DNA from: Dactylis glomerata
Lineage: Eukaryota > Streptophyta > Magnoliopsida > Poales > Poaceae
Assembly: GCA_007115705.1 (NCBI GenBank)
Contig: QXEO01000728.1
Span: 124,001-188,000 of the forward strand
DNA length: 64,000 bases
Direction of reading: 5' to 3'
The notes under the pieces are model-generated. The model worked only from the letters and a program-made list of their open reading frames with translations, had not been told where the DNA came from and searched no databases. Positions 63,626 to 64,000 of this stretch are shown in pieces. Numbering within the stretch: position 1 is the stretch's first letter; every line of letters starts with the position of its first letter. Made by a program: the position numbers and the translations under genes.

Positions 63626-64000
63626 TCCGGATTCTACTGGCTATCCGCCCTCTACGACGCCAGGAACATCGTCCAGCACTGCGAAGCATGCCAGTTATTC
63701 GCCACCAAGCTGCACGCGCCGGCGTCCGAACTGCACACCATCCCTGTGGCCTGGCCCTTCGCACAATGGGGACTCGATCAAGTGGGACCTCTCCCCAAGT
63801 CATCCAGAGGAGGTCATACCTACCTTCTAGTCGCAGTGGACAAGTTTTCCAAATGGATAGAGGCTGTTCCGGTCACCAATCAAGAGGCAACCATGGCAGT
63901 CAAATTCTTCGAGTCCATCGTCTACCGATACGGCGTCCCGAACAGCATCATCACCGACAACGTCACCAACTTCACTTCGGGCGAATTCCAGGACTTCGCC
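63626..64000 (+). pseudogene. Tat-element integrase core, cut by the window end
   Basis: Continues in the same frame: CEACQLFATKLHAPASEL (zinc-finger Cys pair), WGLDQVGPLPKSSRGGHTY with the first catalytic Asp, and ITDNVTNFTSGEF with the second. The usual TDNGTQF has G-to-V and Q-to-N changes here, which may impair the core. The catalytic Glu lies beyond the window. Confidence 0.82.

Larger units (their letters stand above)
57205..64000 (+). mobile_element. Tat-lineage Gypsy LTR retrotransposon, 5' LTR to integrase (runs off the window)
   Basis: Contains an LTR-like promoter region, a primer site at 57755, and gag, protease, RT, RNase H, additional RNase H and integrase in one frame with three stops. 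The additional RNase H marks the Tat lineage (as in RIRE2-like elements). The 5' edge is uncertain, between about 57180 and 57270; the 3' LTR is outside. Confidence 0.85.

Overview
The window is nuclear DNA from a grass (Poaceae). The evidence is a phytocystatin remnant, an F-box/LRR family typical of grasses, a GeBP-type regulator with a GC-rich first half, Stowaway MITEs, a CACTA end reading CACTAGTAGAAAA, and nested Copia, chromovirus, Tat-lineage, LINE and Helitron elements. I cannot settle the tribe. There are no bacterial features and no rRNA, tRNA or CRISPR loci.

Layout. 1-25.3 kb is a gene island. It holds a CACTA end (1-156), an intronless type I (M-gamma, AGL80-like) MADS-box gene (510-1256, +), a decayed F-box gene (3240-4387, +), an old LTR-like block (about 4.5-8.3 kb), a phytocystatin gene cut in two by a complete 4,995-bp non-autonomous Copia-type element (8813-13807, TSD AAGCA), and a 5.5-kb non-autonomous Helitron on the minus strand (15094-20597) with captured gene fragments. 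Two apparently intact minus-strand genes follow: a GeBP/DUF573 protein (21517-22662) and a five-exon atypical dual-specificity phosphatase (23298-24968).

25.3-64 kb is almost wholly transposon. A LINE (25326-45058, 13-bp TSD) has its ORF1 split by a young 12.9-kb chromovirus-type Gypsy element (27009-39929, TSD GGGTT). That element has 3.55-kb LTRs, an extra ORF0, one premature stop in gag-pol and a chromodomain. Next is a truncated second LINE copy (about 45.9-47.36 kb) inserted in a locally duplicated repeat. Then comes a very young 5.9-kb non-autonomous Tat-lineage element (50384-56315, TSD GAGGC). It carries two long ORFs in different frames that overlap at a canonical -1 slippery heptamer, plus relics of RNase H and integrase. 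The window ends inside a Tat-lineage Gypsy element (from about 57.2 kb) with gag, protease, RT, two RNase H modules and part of integrase in one frame broken by three stops.

How parts relate. By eye, the LTR pairs differ at about 7/579 (Copia), 26/3551 (chromovirus) and 3/757 (Tat derivative). All three insertions are therefore recent, well under 1 Myr at the usual grass LTR rate of 1.3e-8 per site per year. The non-autonomous elements keep only cis signals (LTR, primer-binding site, polypurine tract) and must rely on enzymes from relatives; the 57-64 kb element is of the lineage that could serve the 50-56 kb one. The best candidates for undescribed biology are the Tat derivative's two-ORF product with its possible frameshift signal, the sense-strand GGAA-rich interior of the Copia-type element, the chromovirus ORF0, and the Helitron's gene-fragment chimera.
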